From JAADEM01 sp965371855 (GTDB lineage: Bacteria > Bacteroidota > Bacteroidia > Bacteroidales > Marinilabiliaceae): a DNA stretch of 42,909 nucleotides. The translations under genes were made by a program, and so were the position numbers. This document shows positions 7,735 through 16,240 of this stretch, piece after piece (within the stretch, counting starts at the first letter, position 1; each line of letters opens with the position of its first letter). The notes beneath the pieces are model-generated. The model saw only the letters and a list, made by a program, of their open reading frames with translations, ran no database searches and was not told where the DNA came from. The stretch covers positions 1 through 42,909 of the forward strand of contig CBDUZZ010000038.1 of the NCBI GenBank assembly GCA_965371855.1, given 5' to 3'.

Positions 7735-10140
7735 TCACTCAACTTTATGAACATTTAACTCATAATCCGGAGTAAAGTTAAGAATGAACAATCCGGTATT
7801 AAACATACCCCCCCAATTTGATATCCGTTTGAATTTAAAATCAGACTGAATTAGATGGGGATTATATTCATCAAGACAGTATTCAAAGCTCGTGCCGTAT
7901 GTTTTAAGAGCATTAATAAAGTAATACGACACATCATATCCCCAAATACCAAAACGGCTGAAATTAGATCTTACACTTGCTTTCTGAAAGTATGGTGATA
8001 TTGACATCGGTTCTGTTTTATACCATTCACGGTACTTACGAATAAAATCTTGTGTTCCTGTATTAGTATAATCCATTCTGTAATAAGAAAATATGTGTCC
8101 GTTCAATTGATGAACATCTTCCGGCTTTAATGACTGAAACCTGAGCCAGTCAGGCAGTCCCCAAAGTGTGGCATTAATCTTCTTTTTCTTTACTATGCCG
8201 GCAAGCGTTGTTACAATACCACTAACATAAGCCTCATTTTTTGAGGGAATTATAATTACATTCTCAACATCCTTAACAAAAAGTTCTTCCAGTCCGTTAA
8301 GCTCACCTTGTATAAATTTAAACTCAACATAATCAGGCTGAACACCATTTCTAAAGTTGTTCCAATAGATCTTTTCCTTAATATCGTTGCTTAGTTTCTT
8401 TTCATATTCCGAATTGTCATTCGTACGTATAACGATTACTCTTTTCCCGTTAATATTTTTCAGAATCTCCTGCTCAATAACACTAAAAAGTAGTGTGTCA
8501 ACCGGACTGACCTGAAACATTTTCGGATTACTTTCTAACTCAGGGTTTATTGTAGAAAAGGGATATACAAGCTTGATATCATGAAGTTTGGCAAAATCAG
8601 CTACGGGCTTCAGATTAACGGCAAATGCAGGCCCAATAATCATATCAAGATTTGCTACTTCCGGTTTCTGAAGTATCTCAGTTACTTTATCGGTTGAATC
8701 ACTTTTTGTATCATAAACAAACAGTTCAATATCTGTATCTTCCTTTTTAAGTTTATCCAATGCCATTAAAACACCATCGTAGAACTCTACAAAAACTTTT
8801 GATTTATTGGATATTATTTTCTCATCCCTCTCTTTTTCCACAATTTCTCCGTCATCATCTTTTTCTGTAATTATATTTGCTCTGTGACTCTCGGCAACAT
8901 TAAAAGGCAATAGTAAACCGATCTTCAATACTGGCCGCATAGCATAATAGTTATACGAAACACAATCAGCATAAGCAATGCTGTCTTTGATTGTTTTTTG
9001 CACCAATACTTCATCCTCTTTTTTCTTAATTTCCTCATGATAATAAACCTCCTCAAACCATTTTGGGGTAGGTATTTTTAGGATTGTTCCCCTTTTTAAT
9101 CTGCTTAAATTAACAGTAGAGTTAACTTTCTTAATAATATCAATATCAACATTGTATTTACGTGATATTGAAAAAAGTGTCTCCCTACGTTTTACCTTAT
9201 GCTTAATAAACAGATCATCTTTATTTGATATCTGCTTTACACTCTTGACATGAATACTTGATTTTGGAATCCTAAGCATAAAACCGACAGGAAGACTGTT
9301 TTTATCTACATCACTATTTGCATTTTCAACATCACGAACGTTAGCATTTAGTTTTTTGGCAATGCTGTAAAGTGTTTCTCCCGGTTGAATTTTATAGTAC
9401 TCATATTTATCATCTTCCAGGATTTCCGTTCTGTTTTGTGTTACTGTCTCTTTACTGGTATCTGTTGTATGTTCCTTTTTATTATCGGGTTTACGAACAG
9501 GAATTCTCAAAAAAGACCCAACAGGTAAAACGCCGTTTTTCAATGCCGGGTTATACGCAATTATATCTTTTTGCTGCACATTGTATTTTTTTGACAATCC
9601 GTACAGAGTCTCTTTTGAACGAACTTTATGTATAACAAACCCATTGCTCCCAGTGTCTTCGGGACTTTTTTCTATTTTATCAACCGGAATTTTTATTATT
9701 GTACCTTCGAGCAGTTGTTGTTCACTACCCTGATTATTTTCAAAAATAACACTTTTAGTAACTTTATATTTATGTGATAAATAGAATACTGTTTGTCCTT
9801 TTTCTACAGTATGATAGATATACTTACCTGAACCTTTTAATTCATCATCTGTACTGTTACGACCGGTTATGACCGGTATTTTAAGCAACTGTCCGTCTTT
9901 CAATCCGTCCACCACTCCGGGATTGGCTTCAATTATCTCTTTTTGTGTAACCCCAAAGTTTTTACTGATGCGGTATAACCCCTCACTTTTTTTTACTTTA
10001 TAGAGGTAAAAGGTTTTTCCTTCAATAATGATTTTTGAGCTTTCTGTTTGAGCTACAGCAAGACCAATAAACAAAAAACTAAAAACCAACAGTAGAACAA
10101 ACCGGCTTTTCCCTAATATTTTTAAACTAATAATATTCAT
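7735..10140 (-). CDS. LysM-repeat protein with periplasmic-binding-protein-like C-terminus
   Basis: I place the start at 10140 (MNIISLKILGKSR), because it leaves a clean signal peptide (FVLLLVFSFLFIGLAVAQ); an in-frame upstream start at 10185 adds 15 residues of poor quality. The mature protein has five LysM domains in the first 355 residues or so, each following the pattern H-x-V-x(3)-ET-LY-x-I-S-K-x-Y and ending in LRIPV or LKIPT. These bind peptidoglycan. The C-terminal 400 residues start KIGLLLPFN and resemble the type 1 periplasmic-binding fold of branched-chain amino-acid receptors (VFVEFYDGVLMALDKL, MIIGPAF). This fusion is common in Bacteroidota. It is probably a periplasmic wall-binding sensor or assembly factor. 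No transporter genes accompany it. Confidence 0.85.
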   Translation of the reverse strand: MNIISLKILGKSRFVLLLVFSFLFIGLAVAQTESSKIIIEGKTFYLYKVKKSEGLYRISKNFGVTQKEIIEANPGVVDGLKDGQLLKIPVITGRNSTDDELKGSGKYIYHTVEKGQTVFYLSHKYKVTKSVIFENNQGSEQQLLEGTIIKIPVDKIEKSPEDTGSNGFVIHKVRSKETLYGLSKKYNVQQKDIIAYNPALKNGVLPVGSFLRIPVRKPDNKKEHTTDTSKETVTQNRTEILEDDKYEYYKIQPGETLYSIAKKLNANVRDVENANSDVDKNSLPVGFMLRIPKSSIHVKSVKQISNKDDLFIKHKVKRRETLFSISRKYNVDIDIIKKVNSTVNLSRLKRGTILKIPTPKWFEEVYYHEEIKKKEDEVLVQKTIKDSIAYADCVSYNYYAMRPVLKIGLLLPFNVAESHRANIITEKDDDGEIVEKERDEKIISNKSKVFVEFYDGVLMALDKLKKEDTDIELFVYDTKSDSTDKVTEILQKPEVANLDMIIGPAFAVNLKPVADFAKLHDIKLVYPFSTINPELESNPKMFQVSPVDTLLFSVIEQEILKNINGKRVIVIRTNDNSEYEKKLSNDIKEKIYWNNFRNGVQPDYVEFKFIQGELNGLEELFVKDVENVIIIPSKNEAYVSGIVTTLAGIVKKKKINATLWGLPDWLRFQSLKPEDVHQLNGHIFSYYRMDYTNTGTQDFIRKYREWYKTEPMSISPYFQKASVRSNFSRFGIWGYDVSYYFINALKTYGTSFEYCLDEYNPHLIQSDFKFKRISNWGGMFNTGLFILNFTPDYELNVHKVE

Positions 10141-10185
10141 CTGTTTATAATTTACTAAATAACTAACACAGAGACTCTGAGACAC

Positions 10186-10771
10186 AGAGTTTTTTTATTT
10201 TTTTTCGTGCATTAGTGGCCTATAATCATTCTTTTTGGCTCTATGTTGAATATAGTGGATAAATTCATGTTTAAGATTTTATTTGTCCGCGAATTACACT
10301 AATTAACGCGAATTCTAAATTAGTTGTTATGTTATTTATCGGTCTCTTTCATCCCGATTTAATCGGGAAACTTAATCTTTATACACATGGAAAGTGCTAT
10401 CTGAAAGAAGCCTTGATTTTTTTGTTTCGTTTTTGCATCAAGGCAAAAATGAAAGACAAAAATAAGGCACGACTTTTATTACCCACCATAAACAACATAG
10501 ACCCTTCTTTTTATACATATTCAAAAATAACCCACCCCTTCCCCCTCCCAAGAGGGGAATCTCATCTCCTTGCACCTTACTCCTTTTACCTTAATCGTCA
10601 TGGATATTTCATTCAATCAAATACTATTAAGTATTGCAAGCCAAAAGTAGAAAAAGAGAACGTAACAACATCATTTTTCAGCCTTTTTCTCTCAAAAGAA
10701 ACGAAAAAAGCTGCCTTTTATTCAAAGACAGCTTTGTGTTTCTAAAATACCTGAATTCTTTAAGATACTAA
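10186..10771. other. Gene-free spacer of about 590 bases
   Basis: Between the LysM gene and the sensor-peptidase gene I see no credible gene. A 138-codon open frame on the plus strand has no domain-like composition and runs into the terminator hairpin. A segment around 10435-10480 repeats the word GGCAAAAATGAAAGACAAAAATAAGGC-like in a manner common in Bacteroidota spacers. The only clear structure is the hairpin at 10707-10735. Confidence 0.5.
10707..10735 (-). terminator. Intrinsic terminator of the BlaI/BlaR1-like operon
   Basis: Stem AAAGCTG-C-CTTT (10707-10718) pairs with AAAG-A-CAGCTTT (10724-10735) around a five-base loop, with one mismatch. Read on the minus strand it lies 36 bases after the sensor-peptidase stop and is followed by a T-rich stretch (TTTCGTTTCTTTTG), as expected for a factor-independent terminator. 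Confidence 0.7.
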
Positions 10772-12439
10772 CTACTTCATTATTTTGATATTATTTTTTG
10801 TAACTCCTGCTTTTCTCAATACCTCTTTTACCTGATCAACTTCTTCCTCGGAAACACCTTCTTTAGCTATAATATTCACAATAGAGTGTTCCCCTCCATA
10901 TTTTTTTATAAACTCTTGTACGTTCTTGCTAGTGGTCTCTAAATTATCATCAGCCATTATGGTTATAGATAATGTGTCAGCAATTAATTTATTTTTTGGT
11001 GGTGGCGGTGGTTTTATAGCTCTATCACTAATAGCAAAATTAAGAGGAACAATTGTATTAATCACTTTACGGTTATTTTCAGTGAGATGAAAATAGTCTT
11101 CACCAAATAATTTTTCTGCTTTACCCTGACGCACTTCAAGAAATGCTTCACCAATGCTACGCATAGTGTAATTTATCGCTCCTAATGAGCTACCTCTGTC
11201 AAATATATAACGTATTACACCTTGTGATATTCTCACTTCTCCCACATTCGGAAACTCCCTCTCAACATAATCAGGGGCAGCCTCTCCTTTGATCGTATTG
11301 CCGATTAAAAAATCCTTTACGAGCTTTTTAATATCCGCTTTATTCGCTTTTTCATTTTCAATTAAATAATTATCAAAACTATTCATTAGGATAATAAATA
11401 CATTATTCGGCTTTTGATTTAGTTCTGAAATATTCAGCTCCAGCTTTGGAATAAGCTTAAACTCTTTATTTCTAAAACTCCACATAGCCAACCATCTTTC
11501 AGCTTCATCCTGCTGTGTAATAACAGGAACAAGTACACTTGCTTTTTCAACAATTATCTCAGGTCTGGCGAATGCTTGTAAAAGCAATAAAAGCACAGGG
11601 ATAAACAGAATCAGCTTCACCCCTTTCCAGTGGTTTTTAGTTTTCTTTTTCATCATTTCTAATCGTTTTAAAATTGGTTTTTGTAAAAAATAGTTTGCCA
11701 TGGCAAAACGTCTTTCGCCTATGGACTTTTCAATAACCAACAGTTGGTATTTTTTTGCATCGATGCCATTATTCAGAACGGCCTGGTCGGCCTGGAACTC
11801 GTGTATTAATTTTAGGTCGCGGCGCAGGAACCACATAAACGGATTAAACCAGTGAAGTGCAGTAAAAAGCTCGCAAATCAACAAGTCGATTGCATGCAAA
11901 TGCTTAATGTGTGCATATTCGTGAGTAACAATAATCTCACGGTTTTCAGTAAAATCTTTTTCAGAAATAATAATGTGTTTCAAAAATGTAAATGGTTGAA
12001 TCAAGTCTTTTACAACCGCCAAAATAATTTGCCTAAACTGGCGTTTTTCTGAATTTCTTATTATTTTCATAACCCGAATTGTAGAAATCAGCAATCGAAT
12101 AAACAGCAAGGAAATAATAAAAATATAAAATACCAGGTAAGGATTTACATCAACACTTTTTGTTACAGGAGATGATTGAACTTTTTCAAAAATAGGTGCA
12201 ACACTATAAACAGGCACTACCACAAACTCCCTAAAAACATCAATATTAGAAATAACCGGAATTTCCTGAAAAACAGGAATGTCAGCCAATGGAAGAATAG
12301 CAGAAACAATTAAAACTCCCAGCAACACAAACCTGTTTACCGAGTGCATTTTATCACGGCTAACTGTTAGTTTAAACACAATGTAAAAGAGTGTCAAACT
12401 AACCGACGATTTTATGAGATATGCAAAAAACAGATTCAT
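10772..12439 (-). CDS. BlaR1/MecR1-like M56 family membrane metallopeptidase
   Basis: A 555-residue membrane protein with N-terminal helices (about residues 1-125), then an M56 peptidase domain: zinc motif HEYAH at about residues 174-178 in VTHEYAHIKHLHAIDLL, and the downstream ligand region LIHEFQADQAVL. A further membrane helix follows (LILFIPVLLLLLQAFA), and then a 250-residue periplasmic domain. That domain is not a penicillin-binding sensor: the SxxK/SxN motifs of BlaR1 are not seen, so the signal is probably not a beta-lactam. In the family, signal-activated proteolysis inactivates the cognate BlaI repressor. Its start overlaps the end of the repressor gene by four bases (ATGA), so the two are translationally coupled. 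Confidence 0.9.
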   Translation of the reverse strand: MNLFFAYLIKSSVSLTLFYIVFKLTVSRDKMHSVNRFVLLGVLIVSAILPLADIPVFQEIPVISNIDVFREFVVVPVYSVAPIFEKVQSSPVTKSVDVNPYLVFYIFIISLLFIRLLISTIRVMKIIRNSEKRQFRQIILAVVKDLIQPFTFLKHIIISEKDFTENREIIVTHEYAHIKHLHAIDLLICELFTALHWFNPFMWFLRRDLKLIHEFQADQAVLNNGIDAKKYQLLVIEKSIGERRFAMANYFLQKPILKRLEMMKKKTKNHWKGVKLILFIPVLLLLLQAFARPEIIVEKASVLVPVITQQDEAERWLAMWSFRNKEFKLIPKLELNISELNQKPNNVFIILMNSFDNYLIENEKANKADIKKLVKDFLIGNTIKGEAAPDYVEREFPNVGEVRISQGVIRYIFDRGSSLGAINYTMRSIGEAFLEVRQGKAEKLFGEDYFHLTENNRKVINTIVPLNFAISDRAIKPPPPPKNKLIADTLSITIMADDNLETTSKNVQEFIKKYGGEHSIVNIIAKEGVSEEEVDQVKEVLRKAGVTKNNIKIMK

Positions 12440-12807
12440 TTTGAGTCATTTTTACTATTTTCAATATCGTCTATTAATTTCCGTAATTCGTCGAGTGAGA
12501 GGTTCTGGTCTTCAACAAAAAGTGAAACTACATTTTTATAGGAGTTGTTAAAATATTTCTGAACCACATTTCCCAAAGTGCCTTTACGATACTTCTCTTT
12601 AGTTGTAGCAGCGAAGTACCGATGTGTATTTCCAAACTGTTCGTGGTTGATAAAACCCTTCTCTTCTAACCCGCGAACAATAGTTGAAAGGGTATTGTAA
12701 TGCAAATTACTTTCGGCATAGAACTCCTTTAACTCTTTGATAAACATTGGGCCTCTGTCCCAAAAGAAATTCATTATCTCCTCCTCTTTTTGTGTCAGTT
12801 TCTTCAT
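12436..12807 (-). CDS. BlaI/MecI/CopY-family transcriptional repressor
   Basis: A 123-residue winged-helix repressor. MKKLTQKEEEIMNFFWDRGP is the usual BlaI N-terminus, followed by the recognition region LHYNTLSTIVRGLEEKGFI (about residues 36-54) and a wing, HRYFAA. The C-terminal half is the dimerisation helix bundle. It is the first gene of a two-gene unit with the M56 peptidase. Two dyads upstream (12867-12887 and 12910-12928), one lying inside the promoter, are the expected binding sites, so the operon is probably autorepressed. Confidence 0.93.
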   Translation of the reverse strand: MKKLTQKEEEIMNFFWDRGPMFIKELKEFYAESNLHYNTLSTIVRGLEEKGFINHEQFGNTHRYFAATTKEKYRKGTLGNVVQKYFNNSYKNVVSLFVEDQNLSLDELRKLIDDIENSKNDSK

Positions 12808-12861
12808 CTTTTTTATTATTAGAATTCATAACAAAAGGTACATAACCCAAAGTTTATAATG

Positions 12862-12928
12862 CAAATATAACTATATTTTATAGTTATGCAACTATTTCAT
12901 GTAGTTTATTAACTAAATTATATAGTTA
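12862..12928 (-). promoter_or_regulatory. Promoter and two dyad operators of the BlaI/BlaR1-like operon
   Basis: On the minus strand TATATTTG (12869-12862) fits the Bacteroidota -7 box TAnnTTTG, and TTG at 12891-12889 fits the -33 box, 19 bases apart. A dyad with 9-base arms ATAACTATA and TATAGTTAT, three bases apart, occupies 12867-12887, exactly between the two boxes. A second, weaker copy (TAACTAAA/TATAGTTA) is at 12910-12928. This is how a BlaI-type dimer would block transcription. Direct reading supports the dyads; binding is inferred. Confidence 0.65.
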
Positions 12929-13064
12929 TTCAATAAAAAAGTGTTATGGGAGGATATTTTTTGGGTTATATATTGTTTGTAGTGGATGTAATCCCTACAC
13001 GCCAGTGGAGTAAACAATAAAACAGGTAAGCCGTAAATCCACTAGTGTCAAGTCAAAATATCTT

Positions 13065-13148
13065 TTGTAAGGAAACTACTTCCTTCCCGATACTTGGGAC
13101 GAGGCTATTCTTCCTCGCAGTGATGTCATTATCTTCGTTTTCTTACAA
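13065..13148. repeat. Dispersed palindromic repeat, copy 1
   Basis: Outer arms TTGTAAGGAAAC (13065-13076) and GTTTTCTTACAA (13137-13148) pair with one mismatch. The inner part (CCCGATACTTGGGACGAGG, TTCCTCGCAGTGATG) resembles the element at 18958-19060. It lies in the 12808-13247 gap and is not coding. Confidence 0.55.
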
Positions 13149-13167
13149 TGACTGGTTATAATCAAAT

Positions 13168-13200
13168 ACACCTGACAGGTTTTGAAAACCTGTCAGGTGT
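13168..13200. terminator. Perfect palindrome downstream of the DUF4954 gene
   Basis: ACACCTGACAGGTTTT (13168-13183) and its exact complement AAAACCTGTCAGGTGT (13185-13200) flank a single G. It lies 48 bases past the stop of the DUF4954 gene. Palindromes built on ACCTGACAGGTTTT are frequent between Bacteroidota genes, so this may be both a 3'-end hairpin and a dispersed repeat. Confidence 0.65.
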
Positions 13201-13247
13201 TAAACCGTAAAAATAATTAAAATTAAAATCTTGAACCCGGAATCGGC

Positions 13248-15233
13248 TCACATTCCCGATGTCATTTTGCTAATGATTTCCAAAGCTTTCTCTTCAATCC
13301 ATTGGTTTTCGGATTTTATACCGGCAACAAATTTATTATCTTCAAAACAACCATGTATCTCTTCAAAATCAGCATCTACGATCGCGGGAGTGTTTAAGAA
13401 CCCATAACCAATCCGGCTGTTTGAATCAAACTCTTTTTCAGCATCTTTTAAAATCATATTATTTAGTTTGATACTGCTAACCTTCCACTCTTCAATGATT
13501 TTTGAAATCTGATCAGTAGAAATATCCAATAGGTCAATGCCATATCTCTCATTAAGTTGTTTTCTGAACCAGTTGTTTTTATAATCCGTATAGTGCTGTT
13601 CTATCTCGGCCATTCGTCCATTTATCTCATCAACAGTAATAAGCTTACCGGTTTTCACATCACTCATTACTAATTCTAGCTGCTTAAGTGGCATAAACAA
13701 TCCTGCCACATCAAGCCACTCCCCTGTTCCCTCTTCAGAAAGCATCTTAGCCCGGTTTTTAATGGCAGACAGTGAAAGTGGGGAGGATAAATTGTCGATT
13801 AAAGAGAGAATACCATCTCCCATACTAATTTTAAATGCCAACTCATAATATTTACGACAGGTTCGCAGCATTAAGCGATGAATGTATAAACCTTTCACAT
13901 ACACCTGTTCCTGATCCTTTGGAGTATTCTGATACAAATCATTCAGTATACTAATGGCACTATTTACCCTTTCCATGATGTAAGGCGAGAAAAGGTCGAA
14001 GATTATACTGTCGTACCTTACAGAAGCTTTCCTCTTGTCTCTTGCCGGCCACTTTTTAATATCACGTTTTGTACCCACTGTAAACAGGTTCATTGCAGGT
14101 GTTAGTATGCTGTTACCTTTCTCTTCTGTTATGTATGAAAACGGGAAATTACCGGCATCAAAATTAGCGGTATGCTTCCCCATCACTACTGAATATGCCC
14201 CTACGCGAGAGGGCCATAGCATATATGAGAAAGAACCTGTTTTGGAGCCCCTTTCAACAATTCCCTGGTGAATGGGACCCAGTTTGTACATGTGATTGCT
14301 TTGGTTAGTGCCACTGCCGGCATTATAGAATGAAAAAAGACCGGCAATTAACAGTGTTGATTTATGATGTGTTACGGTATACGGACCGGCAAACAGACTA
14401 CAAGCCTCACCATGAAAACATTCCGAATTGGAGAAAAAAGCTGAATTCTCTGCCGAAAATTGTCTGCCTATCTGTACCGCCTGTCCTACAAAACACTCTG
14501 TTAACAAGGCACCTCCATCAATACAGGAACCCTCCTGAACGATAAACTTTTTGGCTACCACATTATCTCCAATCGTAACAGGTGCCTCCATACAACTTTT
14601 GATAGTACCCTCTTCGAGATATTTAGCTCCTAAAAGAGAGGCACCATCCCCAATATTTACATTTTTAATATATGTACAATGACGGATCATAACATCTGCG
14701 CCAATCTCACCCCTATCAGATTTTTTCGTTTCGGTATAAGAAGAGACAATATTTTGCAATGAGTCTATTAGAGACACATCATGCCGGCACTGCACCATTA
14801 ACCATGCCATTTGTGCTGAAAGCTTATCGAACAAAGGTAGTGTACGCCCACCTCCTTCATTTAGCACCTCTATTTCTGTTCCGTTGCCAAATGCTGTCAT
14901 CCCTGTAACGGAAAGTGACCCAATGTCTTCCAGGATACAATTGTCACCAATATCGTAATTGCTCATATACTTAACGTGTGAGATATGTACATTATCTCCT
15001 ATTTCACAGTTAGCAATTCGTGAGTTATAGATACCCGGTTTCTGAGATGAAGCCACTTGCTTGTTGGAATCCGATTCAAAAACACCTAAAATGTTTTTCC
15101 CTTCGAATCTAACATTCCAAACATATGTTGGATGAAACATTTCTTTAACAACCACATTCATCCAGTCATCTGCTATGCAACCTTGTGCATTAAGCAAGGT
15201 TATCTCTTCTGATGTAAGATTTCTTAGTTTCAT
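13248..15233 (-). CDS. DUF4954 family protein (left-handed beta-helix)
   Basis: A 661-residue soluble protein. Its N-terminus (MKLRNLTSEEITLLNAQGC) and length match DUF4954 proteins of Bacteroidota. Residues about 75-340 contain hexapeptide-like turns (for example NCEIGDNVHISHV, YDIGDNCILEDIG, KNVNIGDGASLLGA, APVTIGDNVVAKK), the pattern of left-handed beta-helix acyltransferases and nucleotidyltransferase tails. The C-terminal 250 residues are mostly helical. It follows nagB by 107 bases on the same strand, an association that suggests a role in amino-sugar metabolism, such as a sugar-phosphate acyl- or uridylyltransferase-like step. No catalytic residue can be assigned from sequence alone. 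Confidence 0.82.
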   Translation of the reverse strand: MKLRNLTSEEITLLNAQGCIADDWMNVVVKEMFHPTYVWNVRFEGKNILGVFESDSNKQVASSQKPGIYNSRIANCEIGDNVHISHVKYMSNYDIGDNCILEDIGSLSVTGMTAFGNGTEIEVLNEGGGRTLPLFDKLSAQMAWLMVQCRHDVSLIDSLQNIVSSYTETKKSDRGEIGADVMIRHCTYIKNVNIGDGASLLGAKYLEEGTIKSCMEAPVTIGDNVVAKKFIVQEGSCIDGGALLTECFVGQAVQIGRQFSAENSAFFSNSECFHGEACSLFAGPYTVTHHKSTLLIAGLFSFYNAGSGTNQSNHMYKLGPIHQGIVERGSKTGSFSYMLWPSRVGAYSVVMGKHTANFDAGNFPFSYITEEKGNSILTPAMNLFTVGTKRDIKKWPARDKRKASVRYDSIIFDLFSPYIMERVNSAISILNDLYQNTPKDQEQVYVKGLYIHRLMLRTCRKYYELAFKISMGDGILSLIDNLSSPLSLSAIKNRAKMLSEEGTGEWLDVAGLFMPLKQLELVMSDVKTGKLITVDEINGRMAEIEQHYTDYKNNWFRKQLNERYGIDLLDISTDQISKIIEEWKVSSIKLNNMILKDAEKEFDSNSRIGYGFLNTPAIVDADFEEIHGCFEDNKFVAGIKSENQWIEEKALEIISKMTSGM

Positions 15234-15240
15234 ATACTCT

Positions 15241-15330
15241 GTTCAATGATATAATGGTTCAATGATATAATGATGTAATGATACAATGGTTCAATGATAT
15301 AATTATACCATTACACCATTATAAAATTAT
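15241..15330. repeat. Degenerate tandem repeat between nagB and the DUF4954 gene
   Basis: The word GGTTCAATGATATAATG and shorter forms (TGATGTAATGATACAATGG) recur four to five times across 90 bases, followed by the inverted form ACCATTACACCATTATA. It is A+T-rich and non-coding; it can fold and may uncouple expression of the two genes. Confidence 0.55.
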
Positions 15331-15340
15331 ACAATCTATA

Positions 15341-16147
15341 CTATTCAGGCAACGAGTTGATAACGTCTTTTTCAATATCCCTAAAGTACTTAACAGTTTT
15401 AATCTTCATCTCCAAAGTGGCTTCTTCATCACAAACAATCATGCCATGCTGATGTAGCTGGAGCGCAGAGATAGTCCACATGTGGTTAATGCCATCTTCA
15501 ATACCCTTTTGTAAAGCATTAGCCTTAGCAAAACCATTAACAATAATAACCACCTCTTTGGCATCCATAACAGTTCCCACACCAACGGTAAGCGCAGTTT
15601 TTGGAACTTGTTTTAAATCATTGTTGAAAAAGCGAGAATTAGCGATTATCGTATCATCGGTCAGAGTTTTGATTCTTGTTCTTGATGTAAGAGACGATCC
15701 GGGTTCATTAAAAGCAATGTGACCATCACCACCAATGCCTCCCAGAAAAAGGTCTATACCACCATAACTTTTAATTTTCTCTTCGTAATCGATACACTCC
15801 TTTTCCAGGTCTTTGGCATTTCCGTTTAAGATATTTACATTTTCGTGTGGAATATCGATATGACTAAAGAGATTAGTATTCATAAATGTATGGTAACTCT
15901 CAGGATGGTTTTCAGGAATATTTACATACTCATCCATATTAAAAGTAACTACATTTTCAAAAGAGACCTTTCCTTCATTATATAGTTCAATTAATGCCTT
16001 ATAAGTTCCTATGGGTGAAGAGCCTGTTGGCAATCCTAAGACAAATGGTTTTTGGGCAGTTGGATTGGCTTCATTGATTTTGGCAGCTATATAATAGGCT
16101 GTCCATTTGCTTAATGCAAGATAGTTTTCGTGAATAAGTAGTCTCAT
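15341..16147 (-). CDS. nagB: Glucosamine-6-phosphate deaminase
   Basis: A 268-residue enzyme with the length and motifs of NagB. It has the phosphate-binding loop GLPTGSSPIGTYKAL (about residues 39-53), the catalytic aspartate in FNMDEYV (about 69-75), and the active-site stretch FLGGIGGDGHIAFNEPGSS (about 134-152), which carries the ring-opening histidine. The C-terminus has LTVGVGTVMDAKEVVIIVNG and HMWTISALQLH. It converts glucosamine 6-phosphate to fructose 6-phosphate and ammonia in the cytosol and is hexameric in the family. The residues of the allosteric GlcNAc6P site were not checked. It is followed by DUF4954 and preceded by the acyl-CoA synthetase gene, 93 bases away. Confidence 0.96.
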   Translation of the reverse strand: MRLLIHENYLALSKWTAYYIAAKINEANPTAQKPFVLGLPTGSSPIGTYKALIELYNEGKVSFENVVTFNMDEYVNIPENHPESYHTFMNTNLFSHIDIPHENVNILNGNAKDLEKECIDYEEKIKSYGGIDLFLGGIGGDGHIAFNEPGSSLTSRTRIKTLTDDTIIANSRFFNNDLKQVPKTALTVGVGTVMDAKEVVIIVNGFAKANALQKGIEDGINHMWTISALQLHQHGMIVCDEEATLEMKIKTVKYFRDIEKDVINSLPE

Positions 16148-16240
16148 GATGTTTTTTTTAAGATTTAAAGTTTATAATTACTCAATAAAAAATTCATAGT
16201 TTAAAAATAGATTTAATGTATGGTTTAATAAAAAAGTGCA

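Noticed and set aside
10329..10745. 138-codon plus-strand open frame
   Set aside because: No domain-like pattern, runs through a terminator hairpin, and lies in a spacer rich in low-complexity sequence.
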